Source: UBA11606 sp964504305 (GTDB taxonomy: Bacteria; Actinomycetota; Acidimicrobiia; Acidimicrobiales; Aldehydirespiratoraceae). Taken from it: DNA of 64,000 bases. The position numbers were made by a program, and so were the translations under genes. Shown piece by piece: positions 26,764 to 34,946 of the stretch; the first letter of the stretch is position 1; each line of letters starts with the position of its first letter. Below the pieces are notes generated by a model. That model worked only from the letters and a program-made list of their open reading frames with translations. It had not been told where the DNA came from and ran no database searches. The stretch is from positions 36,910 to 100,909 of the forward strand of contig CAZDEB010000013.1 of NCBI GenBank assembly GCA_964504305.1, in the 5' to 3' direction.

Positions 26764-26800
26764 CACGAACCCCAAACCCTCGAAAGCTGACGAACGCCAA

Positions 26801-26900
26801 NNNNNNNNNNNNNNNNNNNNNNNNNNNNNNNNNNNNNNNNNNNNNNNNNNNNNNNNNNNNNNNNNNNNNNNNNNNNNNNNNNNNNNNNNNNNNNNNNNNN
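26801..26900. other. Assembly gap (100 N), real
   Basis: This is a run of 100 N without duplicated flanks, so sequence is missing here. It lies between the MERGN gene and the cupin gene. A CCGCCC/GGGCGG stem at 26912-26928 just right of it could terminate the cupin transcript. Confidence 0.9.
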
Positions 26901-26916
26901 GTTTTGTGGGTCCGCC

Positions 26917-27480
26917 CTAGGCCGGGCGGCAGTACCCGTGATAGGTCGCCGTCTCGAACGGCGATTCCTCGAACGTCTCAGGATGAAACACCGACCGATC
27001 AATCGTCGAAATCGGCCCCAAATACACATGCACCGCCCGCGCCCGCTCATGCAACGGCGCGCTGATCGCATGAATTGCATCGGCACCCAACACAAGGACC
27101 TCGCCCGCCTCGAGCAGCCGCCCCGGCACCGCCCGAACGCCATCATCACCACGCACAAAAAAGCGCTGCTGCTCGCAACCCTCGAAACACCCGATGAACG
27201 CATTGATCAAATGATCATGAGGCGGCTGCAAGACCCCAGGCAACGTATCGACCGTCATTACCGCCACCGAGTCATCCTCAAAAAAGACACGATCCCCGCC
27301 CAACGCCAAACCAGAAGGAGTTACATCCACAACCTCATTCGGCTCAAGCATCGAGGCAAGCTCGACCGGGTTCGCCACCAACTCGCGCAACAACGCCGCG
27401 ATCCGCTCACGAGCATCATTGCCTGCGGCGGCCTCGCGACACGCGTCCACGAACTTCGCCATGACCAGTGGTGTTTCCAT
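26917..27480 (-). CDS. Cupin, thiol-dioxygenase-like (PCO/ADO or CDO fold)
   Basis: This 187-residue single cupin has a helical N-terminal region, then QPPHDHLINAFIGCFEGCEQQRFF (two metal His) and GADAIHAISAPLHERARAVHVYLG (third His). The pattern resembles cysteine or cysteamine dioxygenase-like proteins that use Fe(II) to oxidise thiols. The exact substrate is not shown. If it does act on cysteine, its nearness to a glutamate-cysteine-ligase-like gene is suggestive but unproven, because a gap separates them. Confidence 0.65.
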   Translation of the reverse strand: METPLVMAKFVDACREAAAGNDARERIAALLRELVANPVELASMLEPNEVVDVTPSGLALGGDRVFFEDDSVAVMTVDTLPGVLQPPHDHLINAFIGCFEGCEQQRFFVRGDDGVRAVPGRLLEAGEVLVLGADAIHAISAPLHERARAVHVYLGPISTIDRSVFHPETFEESPFETATYHGYCRPA

Positions 27481-27502
27481 CGACTAATCCTGCCACGACA
27501 TC

Positions 27503-27516
27503 TACGCTGCGAACTC
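27503..27516 (+). promoter_or_regulatory. -10 box of a probable leaderless promoter
   Basis: TACGCT at 27503-27508 lies 8 nt before ATG 27517 of the NAD(P)HX epimerase gene, with no Shine-Dalgarno between. A leaderless mRNA is expected. Confidence 0.5.
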
Positions 27517-28200
27517 ATGGCGTGGCTGACCCAAGCGCAAATGATCGAAATCGACCGGGTCATGATCGACGAACTCGGCATCACCCTCGTGCAAATGATG
27601 GAAAACGCCGGCCGCAACCTCGCGCAACTCGCCCTAGATCGTTACCAGCCCTCGACCGTCGTGGTTGCCGTTGGCTCCGGGGGCAACGGCGGGGGAGGCA
27701 TGGTTGCGGCCCGCCACCTCGCCAACCGAGGGATCAACGCGATAGTGACCACCACCCGTCGTGTCGACGAAATGTCGGGAGTTCCCGCTCGCCAGATCCA
27801 AATCCTCGACCGACTAGGAGTGCCAATCCTCCCAATTCTCGACGGTCATGAACTTCCCGAACCAGATCTTTGGATCGACGCGGTCATTGGATACTCCCTC
27901 AACGGTGCCCCCACCGGGCCCAGCGCGACACTCATCGATGTGATGAACCGGTCGCACGCGCCAATCCTGTCGCTCGACGTGCCGTCGGGCATCGATGCCA
28001 CCACCGGTCAAAAACCGGGTGTAGCCGCAAACGCCGACGCAACGATGACCTTGGCTGCTCCCAAACAGGGACTCGCCACCGCGGTCGAAACAGGCGCTCT
28101 GTTTGTCGCCGACATTTCGCTGCCACCCGCGGTTCTTCAAAGCTTCGGGGTTTGTCCCCCCGACTTCTCAAAGACCAGCGTCGTCGCCATCAAACGATGA
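27517..28200 (+). CDS. nnrE: NAD(P)H-hydrate epimerase (YjeF N-terminal domain)
   Basis: The enzyme epimerises damaged R-NADHX/NADPHX so that a dehydratase can repair it. The 227 residues have the N-terminal helix with MMENAGRNLAQLAL, the nucleotide loop VGSGGNGGGGMVAARHLANRG, DAVIGYSL and LDVPSGIDATTG. In the loop the usual GNNGGDG reads GGNGGGG, so one Asn and the Asp are replaced by Gly. There is no C-terminal NnrD dehydratase domain, unlike the common fused form. ATG 27517 is chosen because homology starts there and a -10 box lies 8 nt upstream. Confidence 0.85.
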   Translation: MAWLTQAQMIEIDRVMIDELGITLVQMMENAGRNLAQLALDRYQPSTVVVAVGSGGNGGGGMVAARHLANRGINAIVTTTRRVDEMSGVPARQIQILDRLGVPILPILDGHELPEPDLWIDAVIGYSLNGAPTGPSATLIDVMNRSHAPILSLDVPSGIDATTGQKPGVAANADATMTLAAPKQGLATAVETGALFVADISLPPAVLQSFGVCPPDFSKTSVVAIKR

Positions 28201-28201
28201 C

Positions 28202-28966
28202 CTAGTTGGCGACCGGTCCGCCGTTGTGACCTGGCCATCGACTCCCACCAATCACATCGGCGTGAGCCATGAACGAATCCGGGTCGAGAGGGCCGGCGTT
28301 GGAAATGTCGCGGGCCTTCATCTTGTTGGTGACCAGTCGGGCCGAGAGTTGCTCCTGCATGGGTAGATAGCGGGCCACCGGATCCCACGGCGAGTCGAGC
28401 AGTTTGAGATCGCCGTCGAGCTCCTCCACATGAACGGTCTCCATCGTGGTCGCCACATCGACAACTACCGGGTCGAAATCGAAGCCGTCCGCGCCACCAA
28501 TCGCACGCGAATATTTGGTCCACCACTCGTGTTCGGTGTGATCCCCGACCCGCGGTTCGGACTCGCCGGTCACGGTGCCTTCGAACTCGACAAACGTGTA
28601 ACCCTGATGAATTGCCCGTGCCCCGACGGCCGACCCGAGCCTGAAGTAGCGGATATCGCAAAGATACTTTGGTTGACCGTTGCGTTCCCCGCTGATGAAA
28701 ACGGCGTTCTCCTGATCGATGCCCATACCCAGGTTGTAGACGCCCTCGACTCCGTTCCACGCGGCCGGAACCTTGATCGAAACGCCGTACTCGGGTTCGC
28801 CCTGGATGGGCACACAGTAAACGCCAACCGTCACTGTGGAATCGTCGACCGTTTCGAGTCCGGGTGGCAGGAGCGGGCCAATGTTGCTGGGGTCGGTTCG
28901 GTAGGTGACCACCAGTTTGGGCCAACCGGAGACCTCTCCGTTTCGATTGGTTGGTGCGTTGCTCAT
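28202..28966 (-). CDS. Acetoacetate-decarboxylase family protein
   Basis: These 254 residues fit the acetoacetate decarboxylase fold: an early LPPGLE segment, GVYCVPIQG, GVYNLGMGIDQENAVFISGERNGQPKYLCDIRYFRLG (Lys in the position of the Schiff-base region), and later beta strands. Many family members are not true decarboxylases, so the activity is open. AGGAGA precedes the ATG. The start overlaps the stop of the TetR gene (ATGA), so the regulator and enzyme are co-transcribed leftward. Confidence 0.78.
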   Translation of the reverse strand: MSNAPTNRNGEVSGWPKLVVTYRTDPSNIGPLLPPGLETVDDSTVTVGVYCVPIQGEPEYGVSIKVPAAWNGVEGVYNLGMGIDQENAVFISGERNGQPKYLCDIRYFRLGSAVGARAIHQGYTFVEFEGTVTGESEPRVGDHTEHEWWTKYSRAIGGADGFDFDPVVVDVATTMETVHVEELDGDLKLLDSPWDPVARYLPMQEQLSARLVTNKMKARDISNAGPLDPDSFMAHADVIGGSRWPGHNGGPVAN

Positions 28967-29595
28967 GATTCTCCTGAACGGGTAGGGCTACTGAGGAAGG
29001 CGTCGATGACGGCTTGGACCGACTTGTCGAACAAGCGGGGTAGTTCGGTCGATGGTCGTCGCTGTTCGGGCGGTATCGATGACTCGTCGCGCAAGGCGTT
29101 GAGCAAAAACCCGCCAACCGTCGCAAGAATGGCGCGGAGGGCATCGTCGGCTCGTGCCGGCGACAACCCCGCGGCGTGCAGCTCACGAAGCAGCGCCTCC
29201 TCCAACGGTAATTCGAGAATAGAAGTAGTGCCGGTCTGGTGAGCCAGCGAAGTGATCGCCCGGTTTTCGAGAGCAGCGTCCCAAATGTGGCGCGCCGCGG
29301 CCATCACGCGGGTGCGTGGCGTGCGGGCCGTGACTTTGCGAGTGGCCTGCAGGATCGACTGCAACCGAACCACCTCGGTTATCAGTTCGTCGCGGCTGCC
29401 AACATGCCAGTAGATCGTGGTGGTGGTCACGCCCAACTGGCCGGCCAGTCGCCGCATGGTGAGCGCCGAGGGTCCCTCGCTGACCACCAGGTCGAGCGCC
29501 GCGGCCACCATCTGCTCGCGGTCGAGGCCGGCCCGACGACCGGTTGGTGTCGTGCTTTGGGGTGTAGAAGTTGGTGACGAAGTTGGTGACGACAT
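28963..29595 (-). CDS. TetR-family transcriptional regulator
   Basis: This repressor-type regulator has 210 residues. After a Ser/Thr/Pro-rich start comes the HTH: REQMVAAALDLVVSEGPSALTMRRLAGQLGVTTTTIYWHVGSRDEL, then a ligand-binding helical domain. ATG 29595 is chosen over a start 30 codons upstream because the extra stretch overlaps the likely operator region. It is divergent from the amidohydrolase at 29710 and co-transcribed with the decarboxylase-like gene, so it probably controls both directions. Confidence 0.88.
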   Translation of the reverse strand: MSSPTSSPTSTPQSTTPTGRRAGLDREQMVAAALDLVVSEGPSALTMRRLAGQLGVTTTTIYWHVGSRDELITEVVRLQSILQATRKVTARTPRTRVMAAARHIWDAALENRAITSLAHQTGTTSILELPLEEALLRELHAAGLSPARADDALRAILATVGGFLLNALRDESSIPPEQRRPSTELPRLFDKSVQAVIDAFLSSPTRSGES

Positions 29596-29639
29596 GGATG
29601 GTGGTTGCCTCGAAGGCTTGCGTTCGAGGGGGTTGTTCT

Positions 29640-29677
29640 GTAACAGTGTGCAAGTAACACTATTACGCTGTGCAAGT
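29640..29677. promoter_or_regulatory. Candidate TetR operator in the divergent spacer
   Basis: The spacer holds two copies of TGTGCAAGT at 29647-29655 and 29669-29677, exactly 22 bp apart (two helical turns), two copies of GTAACA at 29640 and 29654, and an imperfect palindrome GTAACACTATTAC at 29654-29666. This is the likely site of TetR control; the promoter boxes probably overlap it. Confidence 0.4.
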
Positions 29678-29709
29678 CTCGGCAAGCAAATGCCGACAAG
29701 GAGATCGAA

Positions 29710-30999
29710 ATGCCGAACCCGCTCGAAGGCGTCGACCAGTCAAACGACCCGTACATCATCGTCAGTTCCGACACTCACGCCGGCCTTCATGTCGACGAGT
29801 ACCGGCCATACCTCGAGTCGTCGGTTCACGACGAGTTCGACACCTGGCTTGCCACTCGCCACGAACACCGGGCGATGGTCGAAGAGATGAACGGCGAATA
29901 CGTCGAACAGTGGGAGCGCGAAAACGAACGCGGTCTCAAAGGTTCGTACGACCCCGAGATTCGCGACGAGGCACTCGACGCTGATGGCATTGCCGGCGAA
30001 GTCATCTTTGCCGACGGAGACGCGGTGACCGGCATGGAATCTCCGCCGTTCGGCGCAGGCCTTCATGCCGGCGCCATCACCGACCCGAAACTGGCCTGGG
30101 CCGGCGCTCGAGCTCACAATCGTTGGCTCGAGGAGTTCTGTGCCAGCAACCCGCCCCGTCGGGCTGGGGTGGCGCTGGTTCCGGTGACCCATGGCATCGA
30201 GGAATCGGTCAAGGAGGTTTACGCCTTGGCCGACAAGCCGGGCATCAAGGGCATCATGATCCCCACCATGTGGCACGACGCGGCGTCCTACAGTCACGAA
30301 ATGTATGACCCGGTGTGGCAGGCCTGTCACGAAACCGGTCTCGTCGTGCACACTCACTCCGGCGAGGCCGATGTCGACGCCTACAACGACAACATGGCGC
30401 AATACATGCTCGAGGTGGCGTTCTGGACCCACCGTCCGCTCTGGCAATTCTTGCTGTCGGGCAAGTTCGACAAATACCCCAACTTCAAATACGCCCCGGT
30501 CGAGTGCGGCTCGTGGTGGCTCGGTGACTTGCTCTGGAAGACCGATGTGATGTTCGGCGGCACCAACTGGAAGGTCAAGAAGATGAGCTCGCGCACCCAC
30601 GGGCTGATCCAGCGACTTCCATCCGAATACGTCGGTGAAAACGTGTTCATCGGCGCATCGACCATGAGCAAAGTCGAACTACGCCGTCGCTACGTCAACG
30701 GCATCGACGCTCTCATGTGGGGCACCGACTATCCCCACCCGGAAGGTTCGTGGCCTCACACCCAAGAACGGCTCCAGACCGACTTCACCGCGATCCCAAT
30801 CGAAGAAACTCGTCTGCTCTTGGGCCTCAACGCCGTCAAGTGTTACGGACTTGACGAAGAAGCTCTGAGGGTCGTTGCCGACAAGGTTGGCCCAACGCCG
30901 CAAGACCTCAACCAGGATGCCTCGCTACGAACCGACCCGAACGCCATCCGCGATGCTCGTTGGTGGTTCGAAGACTACGGCGTGCCCTGGAAGGACTAG
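29710..30999 (+). CDS. Amidohydrolase-2 family metal-dependent hydrolase
   Basis: This TIM-barrel protein of 429 residues begins YIIVSSDTHAGLHVDEYRPYL and includes TGLVVHTHSGEADVD and LMWGTDYPHPEGSWPHT, the metal and catalytic positions of amidohydrolase-2 enzymes (decarboxylases and hydrolases of aromatic or lactone substrates). AAGGAG at 29697-29702 is a strong Shine-Dalgarno. The stop TAG shares the palindrome CTAG with the convergent FKBP gene stop. Likely controlled by the adjacent TetR. Confidence 0.85.
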   Translation: MPNPLEGVDQSNDPYIIVSSDTHAGLHVDEYRPYLESSVHDEFDTWLATRHEHRAMVEEMNGEYVEQWERENERGLKGSYDPEIRDEALDADGIAGEVIFADGDAVTGMESPPFGAGLHAGAITDPKLAWAGARAHNRWLEEFCASNPPRRAGVALVPVTHGIEESVKEVYALADKPGIKGIMIPTMWHDAASYSHEMYDPVWQACHETGLVVHTHSGEADVDAYNDNMAQYMLEVAFWTHRPLWQFLLSGKFDKYPNFKYAPVECGSWWLGDLLWKTDVMFGGTNWKVKKMSSRTHGLIQRLPSEYVGENVFIGASTMSKVELRRRYVNGIDALMWGTDYPHPEGSWPHTQERLQTDFTAIPIEETRLLLGLNAVKCYGLDEEALRVVADKVGPTPQDLNQDASLRTDPNAIRDARWWFEDYGVPWKD

Positions 31000-31922
31000 A
31001 ACGCCGCGAACAAGTCGACCACGATGATGGCGTCGGTGCCGGCCGGCAGCCCCACGCTCGGGTTGCCGTCGGGTCCAAAGCCCAACTCGGGCGGCAACAC
31101 CAGCACCCGTCGACCACCGATGTTCATCCCGGGCATGCCTTGCACCAGGGCTGGGAATCCGTCAGGTGACATCGGGATCTGGAGGTGGGTCGACGTCCAG
31201 GTCGAGTCGAGTTGTTCGCCAGTATCACCACGGAACAACACCAGATGAAAGACCGCGGTCTGGCCTTGCTCGAGGGTGGGACCGTCGCCATCGATCAGAT
31301 CGGTAGTTGTCAGCTCGGTGGCGCCCACCGACAGGTCGACTCCGGGTTCTGTCGGTGCGTCGGCCGGGTCGGCTGGTTTGATAACGGCCCGAACGTCGAT
31401 CACGAAGGTGAGGGTTTCGTTCTCGCCGATTATCTCGCTTCGGGCGGTGGGGCCGTAGGCGAGATCGGCGGGGATATCGAGCTGAATCCGCGAACCCGAC
31501 TCGGCGCCTAGGAGTCCGTCGTTCCAGCCTTGAATGACGCTGGCCTGGCCGAGCGGAGCGACTGGGAACGGAGTGCCGCGGTCGTAACTGTTGTCGAACT
31601 CGACGCCGTCGGTGCTGCGAACGCCGACGTAGTCGACCACAACGGTGTCGCCTTCCTCGGCCAAAGGGCCATTGCCGGGGTTGAGCACGGTGATCACAAG
31701 CTCGGTCGGCAACGGGTCGGGGAGGGCGATGTCGGTCGGCTTTTCGGGACCGCTGACGGGGTTGTTGGACGCTGGCTCATCGGCCGGGGCGGCCGAGGTT
31801 GTGGTCAATAGGTCCTCGGCGGCCACCGCACCATCGGCGGTTTCGGTGGGCTGGTCGGCGAGATCGGCGCAGCCGGCGGCAAAAATTGCGGCGGCGGCGA
31901 GAAGGGGGAGAAACTTGCGCAT
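30996..31922 (-). CDS. Tandem FKBP-type peptidyl-prolyl isomerase lipoprotein
   Basis: The product has 308 residues with a lipoprotein signal ending FAAGC (Cys about 18) and a Thr/Ala/Pro-rich linker. The first FKBP domain has GDTVVVDYVGVRSTDGVEFDNSYDRGTPFPVAPLGQASVIQGWNDGLLGAESG, and a second, more divergent one has FHLVLFRGDTGEQLDSTW and LVQGMPGMNIGGRRVLVLPPELGFG. It should assist folding of exported proteins on the outer face of the membrane. ATG 31922 follows a TATCGT -10 box by 6 nt. Confidence 0.85.
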   Translation of the reverse strand: MRKFLPLLAAAAIFAAGCADLADQPTETADGAVAAEDLLTTTSAAPADEPASNNPVSGPEKPTDIALPDPLPTELVITVLNPGNGPLAEEGDTVVVDYVGVRSTDGVEFDNSYDRGTPFPVAPLGQASVIQGWNDGLLGAESGSRIQLDIPADLAYGPTARSEIIGENETLTFVIDVRAVIKPADPADAPTEPGVDLSVGATELTTTDLIDGDGPTLEQGQTAVFHLVLFRGDTGEQLDSTWTSTHLQIPMSPDGFPALVQGMPGMNIGGRRVLVLPPELGFGPDGNPSVGLPAGTDAIIVVDLFAAF

Positions 31923-31934
31923 CGGGGGACGATA
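31923..31934 (-). promoter_or_regulatory. -10 box of a probable leaderless promoter
   Basis: On the minus strand TATCGT (31934-31929) is followed by 6 nt and then ATG 31922 of the FKBP lipoprotein gene; no Shine-Dalgarno is present. Confidence 0.5.
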
Positions 31935-31965
31935 TCGGGTGTGATCGCCGGAGCCGGGCCAGTGT

Positions 31966-33126
31966 TCAGAGTCCGTCGATTTCTCGCCGGATCTGTTCGC
32001 TGTGCTCACCAAGACGCGGCGGCGGTGTGGTGTCGCCATTGGTCACCCCGTCGATACGAATTGGCGATCTGACGGCGTGGTACGATCCAGCCACCAATTC
32101 GAGATCGGCGCCGATGTCTGCGCCCCACGCCAGAGCCTCGGGGATGGAATTGATCGGCCCGCACGGCACGTCTTGAGCGCGAAGTTTGTTGATCCATTCG
32201 GCGCGGGTGCCGTGGGCGAGGGCTTGGTTGATCTCAGAAATCAACGAGTCGGCGTTCGCCGCTCGGGCGGTGTTGTTGGCGTAGCGTTCGTCCTCGCAAA
32301 GCGCGGGCCGCTCGATTGCTCGGCAAAGCCCGGCAAACAACTTGTCGTTGGCCGCGGCGATAATGAGGTCGCCGTCTGACGCACTGAACGACTCGTACGG
32401 AGCTATCGACGGATGCCGGTTGCCACCGCGTACCGGATTAGATCCACCCATCAACGTGCTGGTGTGGTGGTTGAGAAGCGACGCAACGGCGGTGTCGAAG
32501 AGGGCAACTTCGACGTGGCGGCCAACGCCGGTGGCGGCCCGTTCGGTGAGAGCCGCCAAGACGCCAATGGTGGCATTGAGTCCGGTCATCATGTCGACGA
32601 TCGGGACGCCAACCCGTAACGGCCGTCCGTCGCTCTCGCCGGTGAGGTGCATGAGACCACCCATTGCTTGGGCCACCAAGTCATAGCCGGGAAGATCGGC
32701 CGCGTCGGTGCCCGCCCCAAAGGCCGTGATCGTCGCGGTCACTATCTCGGGCCGTTCCTTACTTAGAGAACGCCGATCGAGTCCAAGGTCGGCCATGAAC
32801 CCGGGCTTGAAATTATCGAGGATCACATCGCCGGTTAAGGCCAAGCGCCGGGCAAAGGCAACATCCTCTTCGTCTTTGAGATCAAGGACGATAGATCGTT
32901 TGTTGCGGTTGAGAGACAGGTAGTAGGTGGCCTGATCTTCGTGCCATGGAGGCCCCCAAGTCCGAGTGTCGTCGCCATGACCGGGGCGCTCGACCTTGAT
33001 CACATCAGCTCCAAGATCGCCCAAGGTTTGGCCGATAAGGGGACCGGCAAGCACCCGAGAGAAGTCGATAACGCGAAGCCCGTCGAGCGGACGAGAGGGA
33101 GTGGAAGCAGTGTCTGAAATCGACAT
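31966..33126 (-). CDS. Class III (CaiB/BaiF) CoA-transferase
   Basis: This enzyme moves CoA between carboxylic acids. The 386 residues start GLRVIDFSRVLAGPLIGQTLGDLGADVIKVERPGHGDDTR, the family N-terminus, with the catalytic Asp expected in the GYDLVAQAMGGLMHLTG region and a late CGPINSIPEALAWG. The donor and acceptor acids are unknown. ATG 33126 (MSISDTAS) is the likely start; an upstream in-frame start would overlap the divergent glutaminyl-tRNA synthetase gene. Confidence 0.87.
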   Translation of the reverse strand: MSISDTASTPSRPLDGLRVIDFSRVLAGPLIGQTLGDLGADVIKVERPGHGDDTRTWGPPWHEDQATYYLSLNRNKRSIVLDLKDEEDVAFARRLALTGDVILDNFKPGFMADLGLDRRSLSKERPEIVTATITAFGAGTDAADLPGYDLVAQAMGGLMHLTGESDGRPLRVGVPIVDMMTGLNATIGVLAALTERAATGVGRHVEVALFDTAVASLLNHHTSTLMGGSNPVRGGNRHPSIAPYESFSASDGDLIIAAANDKLFAGLCRAIERPALCEDERYANNTARAANADSLISEINQALAHGTRAEWINKLRAQDVPCGPINSIPEALAWGADIGADLELVAGSYHAVRSPIRIDGVTNGDTTPPPRLGEHSEQIRREIDGL

Positions 33127-33196
33127 GAGGTGCAGTCTGTCAGCGATCTGGAGGACCGCGTTGCGCCCCGGCCCGCCTAACGGTTGGATTGACTCC

Positions 33197-34888
33197 GTGA
33201 CGGACGCAACCACCAGCAATTCGGGCACCGATTTCATCCGAGAGAAAGTCAAGCAAGACCTCTCCGACGGGCCCTACGGTGGCCGCGTTCAAACCCGTTT
33301 TCCCCCCGAACCCAACGGCTTCTTGCACATCGGCCACGCCAAGTCGATCTGTCTCAACTTTGGGATCGCCGACGAGTTCGGCGGCCGCTGTCAACTGCGC
33401 TTCGACGACACCAACCCCGAAACCGAAGACGCCGCGTTTGTCGAGGCGATCCAACAAGACGTGGCCTGGCTGGGTTACGAGCCAGGAAGCCCGGCTTATG
33501 CGTCGGACTACTTCGGGCAGCTTCACGAGTGGGCGGTCAACCTCATCGAAGCGGGACTGGCCTATGTCGACGATCAAGACGCGGCGACCATCAGCGACAA
33601 TCGTGGCGGGTTCACCACGCCGGGGATCGACTCGCCGTGGCGAGACCGTAGTGTCGAAGAGAACCTCGACCTGTTTGCCCGCATGAAGGCCGGCGAGTTC
33701 GATGACAGTGCTCGGGTGCTGCGAGCCAAGATCGACATGAACCACGAGAACATGCAAATGCGCGACCCGGTCATGTATCGCATCCGAAACACCCATCATT
33801 TTCGCACCGGAGACGACTGGAAGATCTACCCCACCTACGACTGGGCCCACGGGCAATCCGACGCCGTCGAAGGCACCACCCATTCGTTGTGCACCCTCGA
33901 GTTCGATTCGCACCGGCCGCTGTACGACTGGTACCACGAGCAGATTGGTCTGGGCGCCGACCGGCCCCGCCAGACCGAATTTGCTCGCCTCAACCTCACT
34001 CACACTGTTCTCTCCAAACGCAAGCTGCTGGAGTTGGTTTCCGAAGGCCACGTCGATGGGTGGGACGACGCCCGCATGCCTTCGCTCCGAGGTTTGCGCC
34101 GCCGCGGTTACCCGGCCAAAGCAATACGGGACTTTTGTGGGCACATAGGTGTCGCCAAGGTCAACGGTGTTCACGAGATCGAGCTGCTCGAATCGTTCGT
34201 GCGGACCCACCACAACGTCCACGCGTTACGACGCATGGCCGTGCTCGACCCCATCGAGGTGGTCATCACCAACTGGCCCGATGGTGTCGACGACACGCGC
34301 GAGGCGGTCAACAACCCTGAAGATCCCAGCGCCGGTACCCGCGACGTGCCGTTCTCGGGACGACTGTTCATCGAGCGCAACGACTTCATGCTCGACCCGC
34401 CCAAGAAGTTCTACCGGCTATCGCCAGGTCGTGAGGTACGTCTCCGGGCCGGATATTTCATCACCTGCACCGACGTCGAGCTCGATGCCGATGGTCAGGT
34501 CAGTCGCGTGTTGTGTACCTACGACCCCGAAACTGCGGGTGGTCAGGCTCCCGACGGCCGCAAGGTCAAAGCGACGCTGCATTGGGTTTCGGCCGAACAC
34601 GCGCTCGATATAGAAGTGGCGTTGTACGAGCGGCTGTTTACCGACCCGTTCCCTGGGGCCGATGGAGAAGACCCATTGGCATCGCTCAACCCCGCGTCGC
34701 GGGTGATTCGCCAGGCCAAAGCCGAACCAGCCGTGGGCGATGCGGCGCCCGGCGAAGTGGTCCAGTTCGAACGCCTCGGCTATTTTGCGCGCGACCTCGA
34801 CGACGATCCCTCAAGCGCCTCATTGCTCTTCCACCGCACAGTCGGCCTCCGCGACGAATGGGCCAACATCCAAAAACGCGCCAAGTGA
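33197..34888 (+). CDS. glnS: Glutaminyl-tRNA synthetase
   Basis: The enzyme charges tRNA-Gln with glutamine directly. The 563 residues fit GlnRS: PEPNGFLHIGHAKSICLNFG (HIGH at about 44-47), RFDDTNPETED, DWAHGQSDAVEGTTHSLCTLEF, and the KMSKS-type VLSKRKL at about 271-277, followed by a two-part beta-barrel anticodon-binding domain. GTG 33197 gives the family N-terminus. Most Actinobacteria make Gln-tRNA indirectly with GatCAB, so a GlnRS here is of note. Its TGA is followed at once by a 58-nt palindrome. Confidence 0.92.
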   Translation: MTDATTSNSGTDFIREKVKQDLSDGPYGGRVQTRFPPEPNGFLHIGHAKSICLNFGIADEFGGRCQLRFDDTNPETEDAAFVEAIQQDVAWLGYEPGSPAYASDYFGQLHEWAVNLIEAGLAYVDDQDAATISDNRGGFTTPGIDSPWRDRSVEENLDLFARMKAGEFDDSARVLRAKIDMNHENMQMRDPVMYRIRNTHHFRTGDDWKIYPTYDWAHGQSDAVEGTTHSLCTLEFDSHRPLYDWYHEQIGLGADRPRQTEFARLNLTHTVLSKRKLLELVSEGHVDGWDDARMPSLRGLRRRGYPAKAIRDFCGHIGVAKVNGVHEIELLESFVRTHHNVHALRRMAVLDPIEVVITNWPDGVDDTREAVNNPEDPSAGTRDVPFSGRLFIERNDFMLDPPKKFYRLSPGREVRLRAGYFITCTDVELDADGQVSRVLCTYDPETAGGQAPDGRKVKATLHWVSAEHALDIEVALYERLFTDPFPGADGEDPLASLNPASRVIRQAKAEPAVGDAAPGEVVQFERLGYFARDLDDDPSSASLLFHRTVGLRDEWANIQKRAK

Positions 34889-34946
34889 GTTGGATTTGTG
34901 CACCGTTCTCGGTGCTATAGCACCGGAACTGGTGCACAAATCCAAC
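34889..34946. terminator. Nested 58-nt perfect palindromic element between convergent stops
   Basis: The outer arms GTTGGATTTGTGCACC (34889-34904) and its exact complement (34931-34946) flank a 16-bp perfect palindrome CGGTGCTATAGCACCG (34910-34925), with 5-nt spacers on each side. The element fills precisely the space from the base after the glnS stop to the first base of the opposite stop codon. It should act as a bidirectional terminator or a REP-like element, although it lacks a clear T-run. Confidence 0.65.

Noticed and set aside
26938..27516. Plus-strand N-terminal extension of the NAD(P)HX epimerase
   Set aside because: It is Arg/His-rich antisense of the cupin gene; epimerase homology starts only at 27517, where a -10 box precedes the ATG.
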